The notes beneath the pieces were generated by a model that saw only the letters and a program-made list of their open reading frames with translations, had not been told where the DNA came from and did not search any database. Made by a program: the position numbers and the translations under genes. A stretch of DNA of 16,636 nucleotides from Verrucomicrobia bacterium UBA1200 (GTDB taxonomy: Bacteria > Verrucomicrobiota > Kiritimatiellia > RFP12 > UBA1067), in the NCBI GenBank assembly GCA_002309765.1, contig DBXY01000054.1, forward strand, positions 11,451-28,086. Reading direction: 5' to 3'. Positions 7,351 through 15,621 of this stretch are shown in pieces (within the stretch, counting starts at the first letter, position 1; each line of letters opens with the position of its first letter).

Positions 7351-8492
7351 GTTGCGGACTCGATTACGGTTTGGCGGATCATTTGCTGGAGTTGCCTCGA
7401 GCCGACGCGGAAAACTTTTCCGCCGTGGTGGCGGCGTTGCGCGGTTTTCAGTCCGCGCAGGTATCCGAGGGTTTTTCCGATCGGGTGATGGCCGCGGTTA
7501 AAGCTTCGGAAAAACGGGAAGGCCGCCGCATATACCGCCAGTTCAAGCCGGTTTCGCCGTGGCATTTCCTGAAAATCGCGGCCTGCGCGATTCTTGCGCT
7601 CTCCGCGCTTGCGTTTTTGGCGGACAGATGGTTCTCTTCTAACGCCCCCGCGGAAAATCGGGATGTGGCGTGGCTGCTTTCCGCCCAAGAGCCTGACGGG
7701 TCGTGGGATCCGGCCAAACACGGCGGTTCCGCGGCGTACCGGCCCGCGCTAACCGCGCTTTCCGCGTTGGCTTTGGCTCGGGAAGGCGGTACGCAGCGCC
7801 AAGCCGCCATTAGCCGCGCCTGCCGTTCGCTGGCTGCCAGCCAGTTGCCGTCCGGCTGTTTCGGCGGAACGGGGCGTCAGGAACAGTACAATCACGCGAT
7901 TACCACTTTTGCCCTCGCTTCGCTCGCCCCGCAGTTCCCCGAAGTCCGTCCGGCGGTGGCCAAGGCGTTGGAATTTATGCGCTCCAGCCAGCGGGCGGCC
8001 GGCGGTTGGGATTATGTTGACAATTCGGACGGCAATACCGCGCTTACCGCATGGAATCTGCGGGCGCTGGCTTGCGCCGAAAAACAGGGGTTTGCGGAAG
8101 CCCGCACTCTGCGATGCCGGGGTTTGCGTTGGCTTCGCAACGCGGTGCGTTCCGAAGGGCGGGTGGTTTACCACACCGACAGCCGCGAGAGCGAGTCCGA
8201 GAGTTTGACCGCGCTGGCGGCTTACGCCCTGCTGGACGCGGGCGGGCAGTATCCGGAGCTGGAGCGTCTGGGGCGCGTGGTGGCCGGCCGCTTAACGGTC
8301 GCCGAAGATTCAGGGACGGATTCTTACCGCGACTACGCCAAGGCGCTGGCGTTTGCGGCGGCGGGGGAATCCGCGCAATCGCGCCGCGTTGCGGAACGGT
8401 TGCGGCGCTCTCCCTCCGCAACGGACGATGACGCCTGGGGAATGGTGGGGGGACGGCTTTACACCTCCGCTTTGGCTATTTTGGCTAACTGA
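7347..8492 (+). CDS. Membrane protein with prenyltransferase/squalene-cyclase-like repeats; candidate anti-sigma factor
   Basis: 381 residues in three parts. The N-terminal part (1-70) is soluble and charged, with SEGFSDRVMAAV, a phrase common in PVC anti-sigma N-termini; no HXXXCXXC zinc motif is present. One membrane segment lies at about 72-93 (FLKIAACAILALSALAFLA). The rest (about 105-381) is outside the cytoplasm and consists of helical-pair repeats with QW-like turns, QEPDGSWDP, SQLPSGCFGG and SQRAAGGWDY, ending GGRLYTSALAILA, as in alpha/alpha-toroid proteins of the terpenoid cyclase/prenyltransferase fold. It is shorter than a functional squalene-hopene cyclase (over 600 residues) and lacks its catalytic architecture, so a binding or sensing role is likelier than cyclisation. 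Overlap with the ECF gene supports an anti-sigma role (inference). Fold call good, regulatory role moderate. Confidence 0.75.
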   Translation: MSCGLDYGLADHLLELPRADAENFSAVVAALRGFQSAQVSEGFSDRVMAAVKASEKREGRRIYRQFKPVSPWHFLKIAACAILALSALAFLADRWFSSNAPAENRDVAWLLSAQEPDGSWDPAKHGGSAAYRPALTALSALALAREGGTQRQAAISRACRSLAASQLPSGCFGGTGRQEQYNHAITTFALASLAPQFPEVRPAVAKALEFMRSSQRAAGGWDYVDNSDGNTALTAWNLRALACAEKQGFAEARTLRCRGLRWLRNAVRSEGRVVYHTDSRESESESLTALAAYALLDAGGQYPELERLGRVVAGRLTVAEDSGTDSYRDYAKALAFAAAGESAQSRRVAERLRRSPSATDDDAWGMVGGRLYTSALAILAN

Positions 8493-8497
8493 TCGTC

Positions 8498-8509
8498 GGC
8501 GCGTGCGCC
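8498..8509. repeat. Short GC-rich inverted repeat between anti-sigma candidate and cytochrome gene
   Basis: GGCGC and GCGCC face each other across a 2-nt GT loop. No T tract follows, so it is not a convincing intrinsic terminator. It lies just before ATG 8511 and ahead of the preferred GTG start at 8544, so an effect on mRNA stability or read-through is conceivable. It may also be chance in GC-rich DNA. Confidence 0.25.
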
Positions 8510-8529
8510 AATGCGGCGGTTACTGGTAC

Positions 8530-8535
8530 AGAGGA
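8530..8535 (+). promoter_or_regulatory. Ribosome binding site deciding a GTG start
   Basis: AGAGGA lies 8 nt before GTG 8544. The upstream in-frame ATG at 8511 has no Shine-Dalgarno and would put eleven extra residues, several of them basic, ahead of a clean signal peptide. The GTG start is therefore preferred. Confidence 0.65.
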
Positions 8536-8543
8536 AAACTGCA

Positions 8544-11500
8544 GTGCGGCGAATAAGATTTTTAACGGTTTTTGCTGTCATCGGTATGGTAGTGCAGGCG
8601 GGCGGGGCTGACCGCGCCGCCACGCAACTGGCCGCCAAAAATCTGTACCGCCGCTGGTCTTTCAACGGCAACCTGCGTGACGCGGTGACTGGTCAGTCCG
8701 CCACCGCAGTGGGGCGGGTGACGCTTGAAAACGGAATGTTTTCGCTGCCCGGAGGCCCGCACGGCACGGGTTATGTTAACCTTGGCCGGGATGTGTTGCC
8801 CAAGGACGGCGCGGTTACCATTGAGGTCTGGGCGATGCAGCTTGAGCCGCGCAACTGGTCGCGGATTTTTGACATAGGCACGGTGTTGGAAGATTCGATG
8901 CTCATGTCCTGGACCTGCGGCACCGAAGTGAATTCGGACGGCGTGTGCATTAAGAAAACCCTTGATGCCAAGCAGATGAACAACCGTCTGTGGCCGTACA
9001 CGCCCGGGAAAATGTTCCACATCGCGATGACGCTTTCACCTCGTTCCGACGGTTGCTGGAATGTGGCCTGTTACAAGCAGAAGGCGGATACCGGTCGCAC
9101 TCTGAAATCCTTCTCCTTCACCACTACTCCGGGATGGTCGCCCAAAACCCAAAACCAGACCAACGCCTATTTGGGACATTCCTGCGCCCCCGCCGATTCC
9201 GATGCCAAGGCTTCCTACGACGAAGTGCGCGTGTGGCGGTGCGCGTTGTCAGAGGCGGAACTGGTTGCCAGCGCCCGGCTTGGCCCCGATGCGGCGCCGG
9301 GTGACGGCTTGGTTTCCGCCGAGTTGCTGCAGATACCCCCGCCGAAGGAGAATCCGGTATCGCCGCTCCATTCCCAAGTCAAGCGTACCGGCAATTGGCA
9401 GGGCGCGGTGGCGAAATCGAAAATTTTCGGCAACTACGCTTGGGCCACCGAAGACCCGGATGGCGCGATAGAGTTGGTTTTCGAGGGCACCAGATGCGAG
9501 GTGCATTATCACGCCGGCGCGCGGCATTGGAAAGAGCTTACCCTGCATATCGGGCAGAACGCGCCGTTGGGTACGGCGGAGGTGTTCGTCGATGGCCGTA
9601 AAACCGGGCGTATGGAGACCGCGTCCGGCAACGGGGTGTATCTGGCATGCGACAAGCTTCCGCTCGGACGCCACACCGTGCGGCTGGTCAACACCGTCCC
9701 GAAAAACGAATTCCCGTCCCGGCTGGTCATCCACGGGTTTGTGGTGGATCGTCCGCAGTCCGGCCGCGAGCCGGATTGGTCGGCAGAATCGGAATCGTTG
9801 GCCGCGGCCGCCCGCAAACTGCCGCCAATCGTCTTTTTTACCGGCGTTCCCTATCAGAGCGGGGCGATCCCCAACGTTATTTGGCAGTCCAAGCCGCTGG
9901 GAGGCAAATGGGGATGTTCGATTCGCGTGTACGATCCCTCGCAGCCCGATAAGCCCGCCCGGACGGTTTGGGAGCATCCCAATTCGCTTATTTGCGATCT
10001 CTCCACCTCTTTCGACGCCAAGCGGATTTACTTTTCGATGCGTTACGACGGCAGCCGCGCTTGGCAGATCTATTCGGTCAACGCCGACGGTTCGGGGTTT
10101 CGCCGGATCACCGACACCCCGGACGCCCACAATGTGTCGCCCGCGCCGCTTCCGGATGGGAATATCGCCTTTATCTCCTCGCGCACCAAAGGCTACCATA
10201 CCGTTTGCCAGTCCGGCCCCAGTACCCATGTGTATGTGATGGACGCCGATGGCGGCAACGCCAAACGGCTCTCCTCCAACACGCTTTCGGATTTTTACTT
10301 GAGCTTGCGCAGTGACGGCCGTTTGATGTACACCCGTTGGGAATACGTGGATTGGAATCTCACTTACCGTCAGTCGCTGTGGACCCAGTATCCGGACGGA
10401 CGGTTGATGTCGCTTTGGTTCGGGAATTTGGTGGAAGATCCCGGCTCGTTCATTCAGGCTGCGGAAATCCCCGGTACGCCCGATGCCGTATGCACTTTTG
10501 CGCCGCATCACGGCAGCCCCTACGGCGCGATCGGTCTAGTGTCCACCCAGTTCGGTCCGGAGGGTGCCAAGGGTGTCGCCTATCGGGTGCTGACCCCGGA
10601 ATTCCCGGCCACCGATGACCTCAACACCCCTTGGGCATATTGCTGGCCGTATCCGGCTCCGGATTCAAATGTGCTGTGTTCCTACGGTGGCGGGGGACTG
10701 AATCGGTACCGTATTTGCCTGATCGATCGGCAAGGCAACCGGGCTACGGTTTACGATGCCAAAAACACCAGCGCGTTCGGCGCGCGGCCGCTCATTCCGC
10801 GAACCCCGCCGCCTCTGCTTGCGGAATTCAAACCCGCAAACGCCAAGACCTTTACGCTCGACCCCGCGCCGCCCGGGCAGCCGGAACGCGAGACGGTCGG
10901 GGTAGGCTACCTGTTCGTTTCCGATGTCCGCCGGGGGTACGCCGAAAACGTGACCAACGTCCAGTCCCGGTACATCCGCGTAATGGAGCAGTTGCCCAAG
11001 ACCGTAAACCGGACTTGGGACTTCGTATTGGACCAGGGGCCGTTAATGAGTTCCGGCACATATTACGCCAAGCGGGTGTGGGGGTACGCGCCGATCGAGG
11101 ATGACGGCAGCTGTTACTTCGAGGTCCCGGCGCTAAAAGAGATATACTTGCAGTTGGTGGACGCTGAAGGCCGGGAGATTCAGCGTATGACCAGTGCCAT
11201 AAACGTGATGCCCGGCGAACGGCAGGGATGTGCCGGATGCCACGAAAACCGTCGCACCGCAGCCGCTCCGGCGGTAGGCAAGGCCGCGCGGCGCGCTCCC
11301 ACGCCGATTACCCTTCCCGAATGGGGCAATGCCGGGGTGTTGGACTATCGTACCGTGGTTCAGCCCGTTTTTGACCGCCATTGCGTGAAATGCCACTCCG
11401 GGCCCAACCCGCCCAAGGGGGTGTCGCTGAACGGAAACTTCACCCGGTTTTTCTGCATGAGCTACGACTGCATCGTCAATCGGTCGGACGCCAACAACCA

Positions 11501-12140
11501 GGCTCGGGAGCATTTTTCGGATCCATCCAAACCGATACCGCTGGTGGACTGCAACCGGCTTTTGACCGGCATCGGCGATCCGCTCCGGCCGATGGACAGC
11601 GGCAGTTTTGCGAGCCGGTTGCCGCGGTATTTTGAGCGCGGGCATTGCGGCGCGGATGTGCCATTGGCCGACCGCCGCCGCATTTACGAGTGGATCGACG
11701 CGATGGTGCCGTATTACCCGACCTCGGATTACGCGCATATAAAGGCAAAATCCGATCGTGACAAGTGGGGATTGGCCGACGGTCCGGGGCTGTTGCCGTG
11801 GTACACCGGGCGGTTTGAGCCGCTGTACCGGAAAAACTGCGCCTCCTGTCACGGCGGAATCCGGCACAACGGATACGAGTGGCAATCCCAGTGGGCGTGG
11901 ATAGACTTGACCAAACCGGAGTGGAGTCCGGCGTTAACGGCGCATCTGCCCAAAGCGGCGGGCGGCCGCGGATTACCCGCAAACGGGAAATTCCAGTTAG
12001 CATCCAAGGCCGATCCGTTATATATTGAAATGCTTGAAATTTTCCAATCCGCCGCCGCCGAGGCGGCCAAGACCCCGGAAGCAGATATGCCCGGTTTTGT
12101 GCCGCGCAGCCGGGGCAAAGGCGAGTTCCGGATAGAGTGA
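8544..12140 (+). CDS. Secreted LamG, beta-propeller and triheme c-type cytochrome protein (HzsA-like family)
   Basis: 1198 residues from GTG 8544; the longer form from ATG 8511 would have 1209. A signal peptide (1 to about 22) is followed by a LamG/concanavalin-like domain (about 34-248, opening LYRRWSFNGNLRD and closing DEVRVWRCALSEAEL), a beta-sandwich that may bind carbohydrate (275-405), TolB/PD40-type propeller repeats such as YFSMRYDGSRAWQIYSVNAD (about 428-740), and an HzsA-like middle region (about 785-900) with DDGSCYFEVPALKEIYLQLV leading into PGERQGCAGCHE. Three CxxCH haem c sites are seen: CAGCH (896-900), CVKCH (947-951) and CASCH (1099-1103). Haem attachment would occur in the periplasm. 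This architecture is widespread in Planctomycetes and Verrucomicrobia, often labelled HzsA-related or PSD1-like. Hydrazine synthesis should not be assumed. A role in extracellular redox or polysaccharide degradation is inference. It follows the sigma/anti-sigma pair by 51 bp. Confidence 0.82.
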   Translation: MRRIRFLTVFAVIGMVVQAGGADRAATQLAAKNLYRRWSFNGNLRDAVTGQSATAVGRVTLENGMFSLPGGPHGTGYVNLGRDVLPKDGAVTIEVWAMQLEPRNWSRIFDIGTVLEDSMLMSWTCGTEVNSDGVCIKKTLDAKQMNNRLWPYTPGKMFHIAMTLSPRSDGCWNVACYKQKADTGRTLKSFSFTTTPGWSPKTQNQTNAYLGHSCAPADSDAKASYDEVRVWRCALSEAELVASARLGPDAAPGDGLVSAELLQIPPPKENPVSPLHSQVKRTGNWQGAVAKSKIFGNYAWATEDPDGAIELVFEGTRCEVHYHAGARHWKELTLHIGQNAPLGTAEVFVDGRKTGRMETASGNGVYLACDKLPLGRHTVRLVNTVPKNEFPSRLVIHGFVVDRPQSGREPDWSAESESLAAAARKLPPIVFFTGVPYQSGAIPNVIWQSKPLGGKWGCSIRVYDPSQPDKPARTVWEHPNSLICDLSTSFDAKRIYFSMRYDGSRAWQIYSVNADGSGFRRITDTPDAHNVSPAPLPDGNIAFISSRTKGYHTVCQSGPSTHVYVMDADGGNAKRLSSNTLSDFYLSLRSDGRLMYTRWEYVDWNLTYRQSLWTQYPDGRLMSLWFGNLVEDPGSFIQAAEIPGTPDAVCTFAPHHGSPYGAIGLVSTQFGPEGAKGVAYRVLTPEFPATDDLNTPWAYCWPYPAPDSNVLCSYGGGGLNRYRICLIDRQGNRATVYDAKNTSAFGARPLIPRTPPPLLAEFKPANAKTFTLDPAPPGQPERETVGVGYLFVSDVRRGYAENVTNVQSRYIRVMEQLPKTVNRTWDFVLDQGPLMSSGTYYAKRVWGYAPIEDDGSCYFEVPALKEIYLQLVDAEGREIQRMTSAINVMPGERQGCAGCHENRRTAAAPAVGKAARRAPTPITLPEWGNAGVLDYRTVVQPVFDRHCVKCHSGPNPPKGVSLNGNFTRFFCMSYDCIVNRSDANNQAREHFSDPSKPIPLVDCNRLLTGIGDPLRPMDSGSFASRLPRYFERGHCGADVPLADRRRIYEWIDAMVPYYPTSDYAHIKAKSDRDKWGLADGPGLLPWYTGRFEPLYRKNCASCHGGIRHNGYEWQSQWAWIDLTKPEWSPALTAHLPKAAGGRGLPANGKFQLASKADPLYIEMLEIFQSAAAEAAKTPEADMPGFVPRSRGKGEFRIE

Positions 12141-12181
12141 TTTGCCGCCAGCCGCGAGTTGTAATTGTTCAAACTTCCGCT

Positions 12182-12211
12182 TTGCATTTCCGCATGAAAA
12201 AATGGTAAAAT
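12182..12211 (+). promoter_or_regulatory. Putative sigma70-type promoter of the helicase-RAYT unit
   Basis: TTGCAT (12182-12187) and TAAAAT (12206-12211) are separated by 18 bp, in an AT-rich stretch of the 115-bp gap. The hexamers match consensus at 4 and 5 of 6 positions. The predicted transcript would start near 12218, about 40 nt before the ATG. This suggests the helicase and the following transposase are transcribed apart from the upstream run. No clear terminator for the upstream gene was found in the gap. Confidence 0.5.
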
Positions 12212-12246
12212 ATATGCCGGAAATCTTTGAAAGGATTTGAAAAGCC

Positions 12247-12250
12247 GAGG
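12247..12250 (+). promoter_or_regulatory. Ribosome binding site of the helicase gene
   Basis: GAGG lies 5 nt before ATG 12256, supporting that start. Confidence 0.6.
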
Positions 12251-12255
12251 TAATC

Positions 12256-15200
12256 ATGTCAAAAATCTTTGACAACATAACGATGACGTTTGAAAGCGGG
12301 CTCAAGGCCATTCTTTCGAATTTAGGCGTTAAACGGGCGGACTTTTGTGTCGGGTATTTCAACCTTCGCGGCTGGAAGATTGTCGCGGATGACGTGGATA
12401 TTCTGCCAGGCGCCGAGGTTCGTGAAAAAGACGGCCAAGGCCATCTTCGGAAAGTTCATCGGGTTTGCCGGTTGTTAATTGGTATGCATCGTCAGCCGGG
12501 CGATCTGGTGCGCGAGATGTTTTCTGTTGAACACAAGGTTGTGGATAGCGCCCAGGCTGCTGCATGGAAACGCTCTGTCCTTGCGGATTTCCGAAGGCAA
12601 CTTACGTTGGGTATTCAGACGGGCGAGGATGAGACGGCGTTGCGGAAACTTAAGGCGCAACTTGAGGGCGGCAAGGTTGTCGTGAAGTTGCACCTTCGTT
12701 ATCCTCTTCACGCTAAACTGTATCTTGCCCATCGTCCAGAAGACACCTCAAATCCGGTTATGTCTCTCATGGGGTCCAGCAATCTCACGTTCAGCGGCTT
12801 GATGCGTAACGGCGAGTTGAATGCCGAGTTTGGCGATCCGGATGACGGGGAAAAGTTTGATAAGTGGTTTAACGACCGCTGGAACGACACCTTCAGTCTC
12901 GACATCACGGATGACCTTGCCGCCATTCTTGATGAATGCTGGGCTTCGGAGAACCAGCCAACGCCTTACGAGATTTACCTGAAGATTATGTACAGTCTCA
13001 GTCGCGAGGCGCGGGGCGGTGTTTCCGAATTCCATCTTCCGCGCCCGTTTGACACCGACCTTTACGAGTTTCAGAAGACCGCCGTAAAACTCGTCCTTCG
13101 TCACTTGAAGAAACGTGGCGGCGCTATGCTGGGCGATGTCGTTGGGCTTGGTAAGACCATTACTGCCTGTGCCGTTGCCAAATACTACGAAGCGTCGGAA
13201 GGTTCTTCCACGTTGATTCTTTGCCCGCCTAATCTCATTGAGATGTGGCAATCCTACGCTCGCGATTATGACTTGAAAGCCGAGATACGGTCTGTAGCAA
13301 GAAGTTTCGATCCGAAGCATGAACGATATTTCAAGCTGGTCATTATCGACGAAAGTCACAATCTGCGCAATTCAGGCGGCAGCCGTTACGCGATGATACG
13401 GAATTTGTTGCAGTACCAGAAGAATGATGTGCTCTTGCTCACCGCTACGCCGTACAACAAAGACTATTCCGACATCGCCGCGCAATTGCGGCTCTTTCTT
13501 GATCCTGATTCCGATCTGGGCGTACGTCCAGAACGCGCCATCGCTGCTTACGGCGGTGAACAGTCTTTTGTGCAATCGTTCCCGGAGGTGCTACTGTCCA
13601 GCATCCGCGCATTCGAGAAGAGCAAAGAATCCGATGACTGGCGTGACCTTCTGAAACTCTTTCTTGTTCGCCGGACGCGCACGTTCATCAAAAACAACTA
13701 TGCCCTTTCCGATGAACATAATCCGCGCCGGAAATATCTCCCTGGCCGATCGGGTGAAGCCCGCAATTACTTCCCCGACCGCGTCCCTAAATCGATCAAG
13801 TTTTCCACCCGTCCCGGCGACCAGTTTGAGAGCCTATATTGTGAAGAGATGATGGACTGGATGGGTTCGCTCAAGTTGCCGCGGTACGGTCTTGTGAATT
13901 ATCTCGATCCTGCGAAGCAGTCTGGTGCCACCTCGACTGACAAACGCATTTTCGAGAGCCTTTCGTCGGCCGGGAAACGGCTCATGGGCTTCTGCCGAAG
14001 CAATTTCATGAAACGCATGGATTCAAGCGGCGTAGTGTTTCTCATGTCGCTCTATCGTCATGCCGTTCGTAACGCGATGTATCTCCACGCCATAAAGCAC
14101 GGACTCGACCTGCCGCTTCGCGTGGGTACGGAACTGGACGAAGGTTGGATTGAGGACGAGGAAGACGGCGAAAATTTGCTCACATTCCCGACGCTTGAGT
14201 CTGAGTACACAAAACTGGGTGTTGACGCGTATGAAAAGATTATAGAGGAAGGGGGCGGAAGCGTCCGCTGGATTTCATCTTCGTATTTTAAGCCGTCTCT
14301 GGCCCGTGCGCTGAAGTTTGATCTTAGGACTATTATCTCAATGATCGAAACATGCAGCGTATGGCGTCCGGCAGAGGACGAAAAGTTGAATGCCCTTGAG
14401 CGTCTGTTGAAGAAAAAGCACCCTAACGAAAAGGTGCTTGTCTTCACCCAATACACGGACACGGCGAAATATATTGCTGCGCAGCTTGTGCGTCGCGGGC
14501 TGGCGAATGTGGCGCAGGTTGACGGAGACACGTCCGACCTTGTGGCGCAAGTGCGGCGGTTCTCTCCAATTTCCAACAAAGTTTCGCCCGTTCCACCGGA
14601 TGCGGAGCAGACGCGCATCCTCGTCACTACCGACGCGCTGTCAGAGGGGCAAAATCTTCAGGATGCCCATATCGTCGTAAATTACGACCTGCCTTGGGCG
14701 ATTATCCGTCTCATCCAACGCGCGGGCCGCGTGGACCGTATTGGCCAACGTGCGGAGAAGGTCTGGTGCTATTCTTTCTTTCCGCAGGAGGGAGTGAACG
14801 AAATCATCCGCCTTACGACCCGTCTCAACGCCCGTATCAACGCTAACGCCGACGCGGTGGGGTCCGATGAAATATTCTTCGAGGGCAACCGCCAGAACCT
14901 TGAAGATATTTTCAACGAAAAATCCGGTGTCCTTGATGAAAAAGATGACAGCGAGGTGGATATCGCCTCCCAAGCCTACCAGATTTGGGATAATGCGACT
15001 AAGGACAATCCCGCCCTTGCAAAGCGCGTTATGTCGCTTGCCGATGTCGTTTATTCGACAAAGCCGTCTGCAGGACGCGGCGAAGGCGTCATTACCTACG
15101 CCCGCACGAGAAACGACAACGACATTCTCACGTGGGTCGCTGCCGACGGCACCGTCAAGACGCGGTCGCTCACCGCCATCTTCGACGCGCTCGCCTGTAC

Positions 15201-15618
15201 GCCCGATACGCCGTCGCTTCCGCCGCTCGCCAACCACCACTCGCTTGTCGCCACGGCGCTCAGGGAAATCTCGCTCGACACCGGAAAGGCGGCTCTTGGC
15301 GTTCTTGGCGGCAAATCATCAACGCGCTGGAAGGTGTTCAATATTCTGCAGAACAGGGCAAGACAGGATAGGGAAACGCTCTTCGAGACTCAGACAAACG
15401 CCATTGCCAACGAGGTGTTCAGGTATCCGCTGCGCGAAATGGCAAAGTCGGCGCTTGGAAAAATGTTCGCGCGGGGTGAAAGCGCGGACGATATCATCCG
15501 TCTTGTTGAAGAGTATTATTTGAGCGGCGAACTGTGTGCGGTGCGCACGGAAGAGATCGGTTCGCCGGCACCCGACACCGCTCGTATCATCTGCTCGCTC
15601 GGGCTAAGGAGGGCGTAG
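12256..15618 (+). CDS. PLD-like nuclease fused to SNF2/RapA-type helicase; candidate defence or DNA-repair protein
   Basis: A 1120-residue soluble protein. The N-terminal part (about 1-230) is a phospholipase D-like domain with HAKLYLA (H152, K154) and GSSNLTFSGL (173-182); the usual third Asp is not obvious. The helicase has motif I GDVVGLGKT (293-301, K300), motif II DESH (365-368) followed by NLRNSGGSRY, motif III LTATP (395-399), and a C-lobe from VLVFTQYTDTAKYIAAQL (727 on) to motif VI QRAGRVDRIGQ (821-831). This is the RapA/HepA-like branch of SF2. The lobes are separated by about 330 residues containing a very acidic patch (DEGWIEDEEDGENL). The last 270 residues match nothing I recognise. 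PLD-helicase fusions of this style often occur in defence islands. The known systems I compared (DISARM, Mokosh, Dpd) do not match in gene order or helicase type. Codon use differs from the upstream genes (more CTT, CGT), suggesting transfer. Domain calls firm, role inferred. Confidence 0.87.
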   Translation: MSKIFDNITMTFESGLKAILSNLGVKRADFCVGYFNLRGWKIVADDVDILPGAEVREKDGQGHLRKVHRVCRLLIGMHRQPGDLVREMFSVEHKVVDSAQAAAWKRSVLADFRRQLTLGIQTGEDETALRKLKAQLEGGKVVVKLHLRYPLHAKLYLAHRPEDTSNPVMSLMGSSNLTFSGLMRNGELNAEFGDPDDGEKFDKWFNDRWNDTFSLDITDDLAAILDECWASENQPTPYEIYLKIMYSLSREARGGVSEFHLPRPFDTDLYEFQKTAVKLVLRHLKKRGGAMLGDVVGLGKTITACAVAKYYEASEGSSTLILCPPNLIEMWQSYARDYDLKAEIRSVARSFDPKHERYFKLVIIDESHNLRNSGGSRYAMIRNLLQYQKNDVLLLTATPYNKDYSDIAAQLRLFLDPDSDLGVRPERAIAAYGGEQSFVQSFPEVLLSSIRAFEKSKESDDWRDLLKLFLVRRTRTFIKNNYALSDEHNPRRKYLPGRSGEARNYFPDRVPKSIKFSTRPGDQFESLYCEEMMDWMGSLKLPRYGLVNYLDPAKQSGATSTDKRIFESLSSAGKRLMGFCRSNFMKRMDSSGVVFLMSLYRHAVRNAMYLHAIKHGLDLPLRVGTELDEGWIEDEEDGENLLTFPTLESEYTKLGVDAYEKIIEEGGGSVRWISSSYFKPSLARALKFDLRTIISMIETCSVWRPAEDEKLNALERLLKKKHPNEKVLVFTQYTDTAKYIAAQLVRRGLANVAQVDGDTSDLVAQVRRFSPISNKVSPVPPDAEQTRILVTTDALSEGQNLQDAHIVVNYDLPWAIIRLIQRAGRVDRIGQRAEKVWCYSFFPQEGVNEIIRLTTRLNARINANADAVGSDEIFFEGNRQNLEDIFNEKSGVLDEKDDSEVDIASQAYQIWDNATKDNPALAKRVMSLADVVYSTKPSAGRGEGVITYARTRNDNDILTWVAADGTVKTRSLTAIFDALACTPDTPSLPPLANHHSLVATALREISLDTGKAALGVLGGKSSTRWKVFNILQNRARQDRETLFETQTNAIANEVFRYPLREMAKSALGKMFARGESADDIIRLVEEYYLSGELCAVRTEEIGSPAPDTARIICSLGLRRA
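15607..15612 (+). promoter_or_regulatory. Strong Shine-Dalgarno of the RAYT gene inside the helicase 3' end
   Basis: AGGAGG lies 9 nt before ATG 15622, within the last codons of the helicase gene, whose stop is TAG at 15616-15618. It is the strongest Shine-Dalgarno noticed in the window. With 3 nt between stop and start, it makes the two genes translationally linked. Confidence 0.8.
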
Positions 15619-15621
15619 CCC

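Noticed and set aside
8416..8433. DDD-containing stretch (ATDDDAW) resembling the DXDDTA catalytic motif of squalene-hopene cyclase
   Set aside because: It lies near the C-terminus in a serine-rich linker, in the wrong place for the cyclase active site, and the protein is too short for a functional cyclase.
8544..12140. Calling the multiheme protein a hydrazine synthase subunit and inferring anammox
   Set aside because: Only the propeller/haem layout is shared. No HzsB/C or hydrazine dehydrogenase genes are present, and LamG-bearing relatives are common in non-anammox PVC bacteria.
12141..12181. Intrinsic terminator after the cytochrome gene
   Set aside because: No stem of useful length followed by a T tract could be found by eye.
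12256..15618. Assignment to Mokosh, DISARM or Dpd defence systems
   Set aside because: Mokosh uses SF1-type helicases. DISARM and Dpd split helicase and PLD proteins among several partner genes. None of those partners is present.
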